This document shows positions 9,328-16,007 of a stretch of 17,191 bases of DNA, piece by piece (within the stretch, counting starts at the first letter, position 1; the number at the start of each line of letters is the position of its first letter). Both the position numbers and the translations under genes were made by a program. Source of the DNA: WYEN01 sp049976205 (GTDB taxonomy: Archaea > Thermoproteota > Thermoprotei_A > Sulfolobales > AG1); contig JBMFIR010000032.1 of the NCBI GenBank assembly GCA_049976205.1, positions 1-17,191 of the forward strand, given 5' to 3'. The notes below the pieces were generated by a model. It saw only the letters and a list, made by a program, of their open reading frames with translations. It was not told the origin of the DNA and did not search any database.

Positions 9328-9918
9328 TTAGAGAAACAATTTCTTCGGACTTAAAACTTTCACGCCTTCAATATCTTCTTCTCTATCTCTAAATACTCTC
9401 TCTATATTCAATAGATCTAAAATAATCTTAATTACTTCTCTACCAGAAATTGTTGAGATACTCATCTTGTGTTTAGATATGAAGTGTTTATATAATCTAT
9501 TAAATTCTCTATAAGTTGCTCCACATCTACTGCATATATAAATCTCTTCATTATTATTTTTTGAATATTCTATCAATGAATCATATACTGGGCTCCACGT
9601 GTATATCTCCCAGAATCCTCTTCTTGGAACAGAAATTATTTCGTAAATAACTTGTTTATCTCGGTCTACCGCTACACCTCTTTCAATAGTGAATAGATCT
9701 GATATAAATTTGAGTTCATCTCTTTCCTCGATAACATTAATACTAATTAAAAAAGGATCTTTTCTTACATAAATATATTTCCTAGGATCTTCTCTAGTCA
9801 CTATGATAGGCTCTGTGAATAATATTCTTAACAGCTTCTCTATTAATTCTCTCTTGCTCAGATATAGTATCTTTGGTTGAGGAGATATATTAATTGATTT
9901 ATTCGATTCATTACTCAT
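9328..9918 (-). CDS. C2H2 zinc-finger protein of unknown function
   Basis: A 196-residue protein, not recognised as a named family. Residues 127-150 form one C2H2 finger, CSRCGATYREF then HFISKH: two Cys separated by two residues, 12 residues, then two His separated by four. The N-terminal half is mixed alpha/beta with a possible wing (TREDPRKYIYVRKDPFLI), and the C-terminal 45 residues are basic/acidic (GREVIKIILDLLNIERVFRD). No membrane segment. It starts 6 bases after the stop of the split methyltransferase on the same strand, so they are probably one transcript. Single-finger C2H2 proteins in crenarchaea are often nucleic-acid binding; that role is inference here. Confidence 0.65.
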   Translation of the reverse strand: MSNESNKSINISPQPKILYLSKRELIEKLLRILFTEPIIVTREDPRKYIYVRKDPFLISINVIEERDELKFISDLFTIERGVAVDRDKQVIYEIISVPRRGFWEIYTWSPVYDSLIEYSKNNNEEIYICSRCGATYREFNRLYKHFISKHKMSISTISGREVIKIILDLLNIERVFRDREEDIEGVKVLSPKKLFL

Positions 9919-9924
9919 AAAGAT

Positions 9925-10661
9925 CTACTCTGGGGATGTGATATATAGTATACTATCAAGCTCTCCACTACTATTCTCTCTATACATATACTTAATTGGG
10001 TCCCAAACAAGATCTATTGTCTCTAGAATTCTATGCCCAGCTTTCTCAATAGATCTCTCTATATCTTCTCTACTATATATGGGGTAAGACGCTTCCTCGA
10101 AACCAATCAATCTACTATCTCCATCAAAGATCTCTGTTCTATAGCTGTAGACTACGTGATTATTCTTTTTTCATAGAGATTCTTTTTAAGAACTACTCTA
10201 AAGATCTTTTTTCTGTATTTTACTAAGAAATCAGATGGTTCCTCGTATAGTCTGTAATTGTAGTCAAACACGAATATTCCTCCTCTCCTAATATTAGCTT
10301 TGATGTTACTAAGCACTTTAATTATTTTCTCGGGCTCGAAGAGTATGATCATATTTATTGCAAAACCTGCATCAAATACTCCGACGAAACCACCTCTCAA
10401 TACATCATACTCTTTAAAAGGTAGTTTCTTAGCGACACCATATCTCCAATCAACCACATCAGTTAGTAATACATCGAAACCTTTTTTCCAGAGAAGATAT
10501 CCGTGTCTACCTACTCCACATCCAAACTCAATTACTTTCTTGGCTCCGTATCTATTAAAGATCTCTGTGAGGAGTTTTGCTTCAAAATTAACTCTTCTCC
10601 AGGGAGTATATAGCTTAGCATACATTCCTCTAGGGATATGTGTCTGCCAAACAATACGCAA
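9925..10661 (-). pseudogene. SAM-dependent methyltransferase split by a frameshift
   Basis: The first part (TTG 10661 to TAG about 10152) is a class I methyltransferase: motif I KKVIEFGCGVGRHGYLL, acidic loop DVLLTDV, then GVFDAGFAINMIILFEP and RRGGIFVFDYNYRLYEE. It stops at LYEKRIIT. In another frame the missing C-terminal domain follows without a gap: YRTEIFDGDSR, FEEASYPIYSREDIERSIEK, AGHRILETIDLVW. This is the usual end of such enzymes. The frames join if the A6 run (T6 at 10166-10171 on plus) had seven A, giving YEKKNNHVVYSYRTEIF. A single-base deletion, slippage site or sequence error would explain it. TTG 10661 has GGAG 8 bases upstream. The methylation target is unknown. Confidence 0.7.
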
Positions 10662-10698
10662 TTACTATTCTCCAGAAAAAAGTCTCTATATATCTAGA

Positions 10699-10706
10699 AT
10701 TTAAAT
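10699..10706 (-). promoter_or_regulatory. TATA-like box before the methyltransferase
   Basis: ATTTAAAT about 41 bases before TTG 10661, with GGAG at 10670-10673 in the predicted short leader. A TATATAG stretch at about 10686-10693 is an alternative. Confidence 0.3.
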
Positions 10707-10745
10707 ACTCTACGCCGAATCAATACTCGTATGCATAGTTATTTA

Positions 10746-11024
10746 TTACGCTTCTGGTTTTCTCTTCTTAACAGCTTTGTCATAAATGATCCAGTTTCTG
10801 TACCACTCCTCATTCTCTTTCTTAAGTAGCTCTAGAACCTGCTTCATCAGATCCTTTGTTGAGATCTCAGTTAATCCCTGCTCAAGGATCTTAGCCTCAA
10901 CAATCTTGGCGATTTTCCTAGCAACAGAAACAGGAGCACCCGTCTTAAGCACGCTCACAACAATTTTTTCGGGAATAAATTCTTCTTTCTCACCATTTCT
11001 CTTAATAACATATATTGAAGACAT
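10746..11024 (-). CDS. Stand-alone ATP-cone domain protein
   Basis: A 92-residue protein that is essentially one ATP-cone, the nucleotide-binding regulatory domain found in class I/III ribonucleotide reductases and in NrdR. Visible are the opening strand and motif YVIKRNGEKEEFIPEKIVVS, then GAPVSVARKIAKIVEAKI, then the second helical pair TEISTKDLMKQVLELLKKEN and WYRNWIIYDKAVKKRK. There is no zinc ribbon as in NrdR and no reductase domain. I choose ATG 11024 because GGTGA (11029-11033, minus) precedes it; a longer reading to 11084 would translate the AT-rich promoter. Such single-domain proteins occur in Thermoprotei; the partner is unknown. It diverges from carbamate kinase. Confidence 0.8.
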   Translation of the reverse strand: MSSIYVIKRNGEKEEFIPEKIVVSVLKTGAPVSVARKIAKIVEAKILEQGLTEISTKDLMKQVLELLKKENEEWYRNWIIYDKAVKKRKPEA

Positions 11025-11127
11025 AATGTCACCAAATTTAATTACTTTTAATTTAAATATATATGTTGTATAATATCTTTTCACGAGAAAAAGTACTTCG
11101 GGATCTATGTAAAATTATTGATCGTGT

Positions 11128-11136
11128 AAATATAAA
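11128..11136 (+). promoter_or_regulatory. TATA box of the carbamate kinase gene
   Basis: AAATATAAA about 30 bases before ATG 11166. This predicts a leader of only about 10 bases, so translation is probably near-leaderless, consistent with the absence of a Shine-Dalgarno site there. Confidence 0.45.
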
Positions 11137-11165
11137 CATTAAAGAATTTTTAATTAGTTACATAG

Positions 11166-12113
11166 ATGGTGGTTTCTAGGAAATCACTTATGGTAGTTGC
11201 TTTAGGAGGAAATGCTATCCTTAGAAAAGGAGAGAGAGGTTATGTGGAGGAGCAGTGGAGAAATATTAAGAGAGCGGCCGAGGTTATTGTGGGTATATAT
11301 GAGAGAGGGTATAGAGTTGTTGTGACCCATGGAAACGGTCCTCAGATAGGGGCTTTGATGGAGCTCTTCGAGATAGCTAAGGAGAAAATACCTCCATTAA
11401 CAATGGATATTGCTTCTGCGATGACTCAAGCTTGGATTGGTTATATGCTTCAGCTGGAGATAGGTAATATTCTTGAGGAGAAAGGTTTCGAGAGAAAAGT
11501 TGTTGCTATCATAAATACTGTCTCTGTAGACCCTAGAGACAAGGCCTTTGAGGAACCAACTAAATTCATAGGCCCCTTCTACACTTTGGAAGAAGCTAAG
11601 AAGCTTTTTATCGAGAAGAAATGGGTTTTTAAAGAGGATCCGAGGGGTGGTTGGAGGAGAGTTGTTGCATCTCCGCAGCCACTAGTTAATAACGAGATTG
11701 AGGTGATCAAGGCTCTAGTGGAGAGAGATTTTATTGTTATAGCATCCGGTGGAGGCGGTGTTCCTGTGGTTAGAGGTGGTAAGAGACTATATGGTATAGA
11801 GGCTGTCATAGACAAAGATCTTGCATCAGCTATATTAGCGATTGGCTTAGGTGCAGATAAATTAGTTATTTTAACTGATGTAGATGGTGCGTACCTAAAT
11901 TATGGTAGACCCAACGCGATCTTGCTACAAAAAATAAGTGTAGAAGAGGCCAAGAGGTTATTGAAGGAAGGAGTTTTCGGTGAAGGGTCTATGAAACCGA
12001 AGATCGAGGCTGCAATAAGATTCACTGAGGCAACAGGTCGGGAAAGCATTATTGGGAATTTGGATAAGGCTCTTGAAGTAATTGATGGGAAGGGGACAGT
12101 AATTGTTCCGTAG
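11166..12113 (+). CDS. arcC: Carbamate kinase
   Basis: A 315-residue amino-acid-kinase-fold enzyme that interconverts carbamoyl phosphate plus ADP with ATP, carbamate and ammonia; normal length. Signatures: VVALGGNAILRKGERG at the N-terminus, VVVTHGNGPQIGALM for substrate phosphate binding, AWIGYMLQLEIGN, the middle block RRVVASPQPL, IVIASGGGGVPVV and the nucleotide-site motif ADKLVILTDVDGAY, ending FGEGSMKPKIEAA. ATG 11166 is favoured by the TATA box 30 bases upstream; ATG 11190 (just before VVALGGN) is possible and is preceded by AGGAA. The enzyme may act in arginine or agmatine breakdown or feed carbamoyl phosphate to pyrimidine and arginine synthesis. No deiminase or transcarbamylase gene lies nearby. 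Confidence 0.93.
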   Translation: MVVSRKSLMVVALGGNAILRKGERGYVEEQWRNIKRAAEVIVGIYERGYRVVVTHGNGPQIGALMELFEIAKEKIPPLTMDIASAMTQAWIGYMLQLEIGNILEEKGFERKVVAIINTVSVDPRDKAFEEPTKFIGPFYTLEEAKKLFIEKKWVFKEDPRGGWRRVVASPQPLVNNEIEVIKALVERDFIVIASGGGGVPVVRGGKRLYGIEAVIDKDLASAILAIGLGADKLVILTDVDGAYLNYGRPNAILLQKISVEEAKRLLKEGVFGEGSMKPKIEAAIRFTEATGRESIIGNLDKALEVIDGKGTVIVP

Positions 12114-12166
12114 AGACCCGGCTAGTTTTTAGGAGTATTTAGCCTAAGACTACATGGTGACTATAT

Positions 12167-13003
12167 ATGTGTAGAATACTTGCCGGAGTAGGAAGATATA
12201 ATATATTAAGCAATTACTATGATGAAGTAATCAAAGGATTAATAGGCTCTGCGGAACATGACCCTTATCTAGCAAAGATCACTAATGGATCAGATACATC
12301 ACATCGAGATGGGTGGGGTAGAGCTACTTTATTTATTGGTTTAGGAAAAAGATCTTTCTATATATATAAGAGTATTAAGCCGATCTATATCGATAAGCCT
12401 AGTCAAAGTCTCCCTAAAACAGAATTGATAGAATTCTCGGATCCGTATGTAATCGATCTTATACATGTTAGATTAGCGGCGAGAGGAATGCCAATAAACT
12501 TCTTATCTGTGCACCCATTCGAGACATTTACTAGAGGAGGCTCTAGAATATTGATTATGCATAATGGTACAGTAGATAAATACGAGATTGCTAAAGAAAT
12601 GAAGCTTCCAGAAAAAATTGTTGAGAGATACAGCGATACATTTATTTTGCTACTAAAGATCTCTGATATGATTGAAGACGATATAGATATATCATTACTG
12701 CGAGAAATTAAGAGATATGTTAGATCCGCGTTAAACATCGGATTATTACTCTACGGTGAGGAGAAGGCTACGTTGGTGGTTGGTAGCTATTATCTTGATA
12801 CAAGTAAGAGAGATTATTACAAGATCTATGTAGCGGAGCTAGGGGAGGGAGCCTATGTATTCTCCTCATCGACACTAGTAGACTTTAATGACTACAGACC
12901 ACAGAAAATTAAGAACTGGAGAGAGATTCCGAATGGGACATATTACTTCATAAATATCCCCTACAACACGCTGTACCCAGAGGTAAGGATCGAGAATATA
13001 TAA
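12167..13003 (+). CDS. Class II glutamine amidotransferase-like protein (YafJ/EgtC type)
   Basis: A 278-residue Ntn-hydrolase. It begins MCRILAGVGRY, so the catalytic Cys becomes N-terminal after Met removal. Other class II motifs follow: SHRDGWGRA (equivalent of the GDGFG loop), LIHVRLAARGMP (His-Arg substrate clamp), HPFET, ILIMHNGTVDKYE and YSDTFILL. The family hydrolyses glutamine or a related amide; no synthetase domain is attached, so the acceptor is unknown and it could be an amidohydrolase. GGTGA six bases upstream of ATG 12167 sets the start. It lies 53 bases after carbamate kinase in the same direction; a hairpin follows the stop. Confidence 0.82.
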   Translation: MCRILAGVGRYNILSNYYDEVIKGLIGSAEHDPYLAKITNGSDTSHRDGWGRATLFIGLGKRSFYIYKSIKPIYIDKPSQSLPKTELIEFSDPYVIDLIHVRLAARGMPINFLSVHPFETFTRGGSRILIMHNGTVDKYEIAKEMKLPEKIVERYSDTFILLLKISDMIEDDIDISLLREIKRYVRSALNIGLLLYGEEKATLVVGSYYLDTSKRDYYKIYVAELGEGAYVFSSSTLVDFNDYRPQKIKNWREIPNGTYYFINIPYNTLYPEVRIENI

Positions 13004-13010
13004 ACTGTTT

Positions 13011-13034
13011 TAATCGGGTGATAAAACCCGATTA
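13011..13034 (+). terminator. Perfect 9-bp inverted repeat after the amidotransferase gene
   Basis: TAATCGGGT (13011-13019) and ACCCGATTA (13026-13034) flank a six-base GATAAA loop, starting eight bases after the stop codon. It is followed by GGATTTAAAATATTTT. It could be a 3'-end or processing hairpin, or an operator for the downstream exporter. Archaeal termination usually relies on T-runs, so the terminator label is tentative. Confidence 0.4.
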
Positions 13035-13126
13035 GGATTTAAAATATTTTCTATGGGTCAAATAAAGAGCTATTAACCAAATGAAGTTATTAAGTATATA
13101 GAAATAGCATAAATGGTGAGGAAGGA

Positions 13127-13951
13127 ATGATCTCTATTTATCAACTAATTCTCTCACTCATATCAGGTGTCTTAGTAGGTTTCTCACTTGGTTTAATTGG
13201 TGGTGGAGGATCTATTTTAGCAGTCCCCTTACTACTATACTTCGTTGGTTTAGAGAATATCCCTAACTCAGCTCATTTAGCTATTGGAACAACAGCACTG
13301 GCTGTTGGAGTTAATGCATATATTAACTCTTATATTCATTTAAAGAAGAAAAATGTTGCTCCTTGTATAGGTATTATATTCGCTGGTGTAGGGTTAGTGG
13401 CTTCTTTGATAGGAGCTTATCTCGGTAGATTAACACCTGGTAAGAATCTATTGATGTATTTCGCTATAGCAATGATTGCACTAGGTATATACATGATGCT
13501 TAGAAAAGAGTCTGCTCGAGCCGGGAGTATCCATGAGGTTGATAGAGTATCTAAAGCAGTAATCGAGTGTAGAAACATAAGTAGATCTACTGCTACCAAA
13601 GTTGCTGGTCTAGGATTCATTGTTGGTTTATTGAGCGGCTACTTCGGGATCGGAGGCGGCTTCTTAATAGTCCCGAGCCTAATGTTCTCAGCGAGGCTAT
13701 GCATAACTAGAGCAGTTGGAACAAGCTTGATTAGTGTTGGAACATTCGGTGTAGCGGCTGGGCTGGAGTATGCTTTTGCGGGGTATCTGATACCTAGTAT
13801 AGCTCTGATGTATATACTAGGTGGTGTCGTCGGCGGCTACTTCGGAACAAATCTCGCTATTAGAACCCCGAGAGAGAAACTCAGGGTAGCTTATGGTTTA
13901 ATAATTGTTTTAGTAGGAGTATATATGCTATATAGAGTCCACGGATCCTAG
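13127..13951 (+). CDS. TauE/SafE-family anion exporter
   Basis: A 274-residue membrane protein with about eight hydrophobic segments in two homologous halves. Each half begins with the family motif: FSLGLIGGGGSILAVPLLLY near residue 20 and LSGYFGIGGGFLIVPSLMFS near residue 175, followed by AIGTTALAV and AVGTSLISVG respectively. A hydrophilic central loop (RKESARAGSIHEVDRVSKAV) separates them. Members export sulfite, sulfoacetate or related organosulfur anions, or are uncharacterised; the substrate cannot be read here. GGTGAGG at about 13114-13120 precedes ATG 13127, and a TATA-like AAGTATATAG sits about 35 bases upstream, so it probably has its own promoter. Confidence 0.87.
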   Translation: MISIYQLILSLISGVLVGFSLGLIGGGGSILAVPLLLYFVGLENIPNSAHLAIGTTALAVGVNAYINSYIHLKKKNVAPCIGIIFAGVGLVASLIGAYLGRLTPGKNLLMYFAIAMIALGIYMMLRKESARAGSIHEVDRVSKAVIECRNISRSTATKVAGLGFIVGLLSGYFGIGGGFLIVPSLMFSARLCITRAVGTSLISVGTFGVAAGLEYAFAGYLIPSIALMYILGGVVGGYFGTNLAIRTPREKLRVAYGLIIVLVGVYMLYRVHGS

Positions 13952-13953
13952 AT

Positions 13954-14991
13954 CTATTTTAGTAGCACGTATCCCTTCTTCACAAAGATCTTTGTCTCTG
14001 GCTCAATCAATAGCCTATGCAGTATCCCTGGCTCACTAATTGAGATCCTAAGGATCTTATCACCGCTGAAAGATATTGAGTCATAATCGCTCCAGTCTCC
14101 ATCAATATATTCTTGAACTACTACTCTCCCGCTCCCTGTAGCGACTAAATAGATCCTTGCTTTATTAACGAGACCTGGGAATGGTGCAGTCAAGATACTG
14201 CTCTCCACCTCAGTGTTTCTCAGAGGATCTTTCACACCTTCTCTATAGAGATCTAATGTGATAAGTGTATCAGGATCTGTCTCAGAAACTCTCAGCCCCC
14301 ATGGATGAAGATCTCTCCACTCATAACTTCTCTCAATATCTCCTGCATCAATATCGATTAAGACACCTAGTCTCGCGGAGGGCCTGTCTCTGGTTAAACC
14401 GATTATGTAGGGGTCTTTGTCATATATTATCTTAGAGTCTCTCGTGTCTCCCTCCGCTAGTAGAGCCACCGCTCTCAATTTATCATTTATGTAGTAAAGA
14501 GCCATATTTCTTCTATGAATAATTCTGAAGATATTATAATTCTCAGAAGGGTTGTTAGGTATATATCTCGTGACATCTATCTCAACTCTGGACACGAAGC
14601 CTCCTGCATTAGCTTTTAAGACCCCTGATCCACTGAACCAGCTGAAATGAATACATCCTCCACCAAATAAATCATCACTCTCGAAACCGAACCACAGTAT
14701 TGGTCCATTATCCCATTTAGGAAGTTTTGTTCTTAACTCGAAGACACCATACCTATATAGTCTCTGGGATCTTAGTGAAACAGTTATGTATCCCCTGGGC
14801 TTGTAGTATTTTGATACGAAGTCTGTGTAGCTTCTCTCCTCACCAGTGATCTGCCAGAAATCACTTGCTTTACAACTAATAAACTCCTCAGCTACACCAG
14901 GTCTACCACTTGATACTCTCGCCCAGCAGTAGAATAATTTATCAACTCCCTCATTGAGTACCGCAGAGTATCTTAGTTCGGTGAAATTATT
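13954..14991 (-). CDS. Conserved beta-rich (ConA/LamG-like?) protein with no canonical start
   Basis: The frame is open from just after a TGA (14992-14994) to the stop at 13954, 345 codons. The only standard start codon is GTG 14595, which would cut a continuous protein in half and leave 213 residues. The upstream 132 codons read as real protein: YCWARVSSGRPGVAEEF, KASDFWQITGEE, YYKPRGYITVSLRS, then YGVFELRTKLPKWDNGPILW and FGFESDDLFGGG. The Trp/Gly-rich strand pattern resembles a jelly-roll lectin or GH16-like sandwich, at low confidence. In the same frame before the TGA one can read from GTG 15042 (LIEQSFNSFIKNFHR). The gene may have a nonsense TGA, a lost start or a non-standard start. The TauE gene converges two bases away. 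Confidence 0.5.
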   Translation of the reverse strand, partial: NNFTELRYSAVLNEGVDKLFYCWARVSSGRPGVAEEFISCKASDFWQITGEERSYTDFVSKYYKPRGYITVSLRSQRLYRYGVFELRTKLPKWDNGPILWFGFESDDLFGGGCIHFSWFSGSGVLKANAGGFVSRVEIDVTRYIPNNPSENYNIFRIIHRRNMALYYINDKLRAVALLAEGDTRDSKIIYDKDPYIIGLTRDRPSARLGVLIDIDAGDIERSYEWRDLHPWGLRVSETDPDTLITLDLYREGVKDPLRNTEVESSILTAPFPGLVNKARIYLVATGSGRVVVQEYIDGDWSDYDSISFSGDKILRISISEPGILHRLLIEPETKIFVKKGYVLLK

Positions 14992-14996
14992 TCACC
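14980..14996. promoter_or_regulatory. 17-bp palindrome at the presumed start of the minus-strand gene
   Basis: GGTGAAAT, one base, ATTTCACC: a perfect inverted repeat of 8-bp arms. On the minus strand its left arm contains GGTGA, a Shine-Dalgarno-like sequence. It could be an operator, or a hairpin that hides the ribosome site. Confidence 0.4.
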
Positions 14997-15058
14997 TATG
15001 AAAATTTTTTATGAAGGAATTAAAGGATTGTTCAATAAGCACATAGATCCTTTATAAA

Positions 15059-15099
15059 ATTATTATAATAATATTTTTCTGGCGAGGAATCATATGATT
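15059..15099. promoter_or_regulatory. Divergent promoter region with two AT palindromes
   Basis: ATTATTATAATAAT (15059-15072) and AATCATATGATT (15088-15099) are perfect palindromes in the spacer between divergent genes. TTTATAAA (15051-15058) could serve as the minus-strand TATA. AT-rich palindromes arise easily by chance, so any operator role is speculative. Confidence 0.25.
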
Positions 15100-15176
15100 T
15101 TTAAATTCATAAACCTTTAATTAGTATAAAATTTATATTCTAATCAATAAATATATTACGAGTAATAGTGATTTAT

Positions 15177-15992
15177 ATGGTCTCAGGCGTTAAAAAAGTG
15201 GTTTTACTTGACTTCGGTGTGTTATCAGGTGAAATGGGTTGGTTTATCCCAGATCCAGCAATTATAAGTGAGAGAGGAGTTGCTAAACCCGCTACATGGG
15301 TTGATATACCTGTTACTGGCGCGATTATTGAGCATAAAGATGGTGTAATTCTCATGGACACAGGTAGTCATCCCGAGGCTGAGAAGATCTGGCCTAGAGC
15401 CTCGTGGAATGTTTTTCCAATGACTAAATTTAGTGATGAGAATAGGCTAGAGAATCAGCTTAAATTAGCTGGGTACAAACCTGAGGATATTCACTTTGTG
15501 GTGTTCACTCATTTGCATCTTGATCACGCTGGTCAAGCATATGTTGTCAAGGATCACAAGCCACTCTTCGTTATGCACGAGAAAGAGATTAAACATGCTC
15601 TCTACATGATGTGGCTAGGTAAGACAGGTGCTTACGTGCCAAGTGATATTGAGACCTTGAGAGGAGCCAATATATTTGCTTTCCCAGATGAGTATCTGGA
15701 GCTTCTGCCGGGTGTTGAGCTCTATAGATTCGGTGGACACACGCCTGGGAGCATTGTGATTAGGGTCACGACTGTTAATGGAAACACCTATGTGTTCACA
15801 GGAGACTTTCTGCATCTACCCAGAGAACTTGAGGTTGAGTCAAAAGGTTGGTTGTTAGGGAACTACGAGGAGTTCCTGAGAGGCGTGAAGCTTCTTAAGC
15901 TCTGGAGTATGAGACCAAATGTTAAGTTAGTGATAAGCCACGATCCAGACCTGTGGAATAAGTATCCGAAGGCACCTAAGCACCTCGAGTAG
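15177..15992 (+). CDS. Metallo-beta-lactamase-fold lactonase (AHL / gamma-butyrolactone lactonase family)
   Basis: A 271-residue protein with the full dinuclear metal set: THLHLDHAG (HxHxDH), GGHTPGS (third His), VFTGDFLHL (bridging Asp) and VISHDPD (last His). The N-terminal block VTGAIIEHKDGVILMDTGSH and the spacing match AiiA/AttM-type lactonases rather than glyoxalase II or RNase Z. Family members open acyl-homoserine lactones or gamma-butyrolactone. GTGAT just upstream favours ATG 15177; GTG 15168 is an alternative three codons earlier. The next gene starts 15 bases downstream and encodes a 4-hydroxybutyrate-type dehydrogenase, so gamma-butyrolactone or a related lactone is a reasonable substrate guess. 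It could instead detoxify other lactones formed at high temperature. Confidence 0.82.
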   Translation: MVSGVKKVVLLDFGVLSGEMGWFIPDPAIISERGVAKPATWVDIPVTGAIIEHKDGVILMDTGSHPEAEKIWPRASWNVFPMTKFSDENRLENQLKLAGYKPEDIHFVVFTHLHLDHAGQAYVVKDHKPLFVMHEKEIKHALYMMWLGKTGAYVPSDIETLRGANIFAFPDEYLELLPGVELYRFGGHTPGSIVIRVTTVNGNTYVFTGDFLHLPRELEVESKGWLLGNYEEFLRGVKLLKLWSMRPNVKLVISHDPDLWNKYPKAPKHLE

Positions 15993-16007
15993 ATTTGGGG
16001 TGATAAT

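Noticed and set aside
11025..11084. Longer start for the ATP-cone protein
   Set aside because: The extra codons translate an AT-rich promoter stretch; GGTGA points to ATG 11024.
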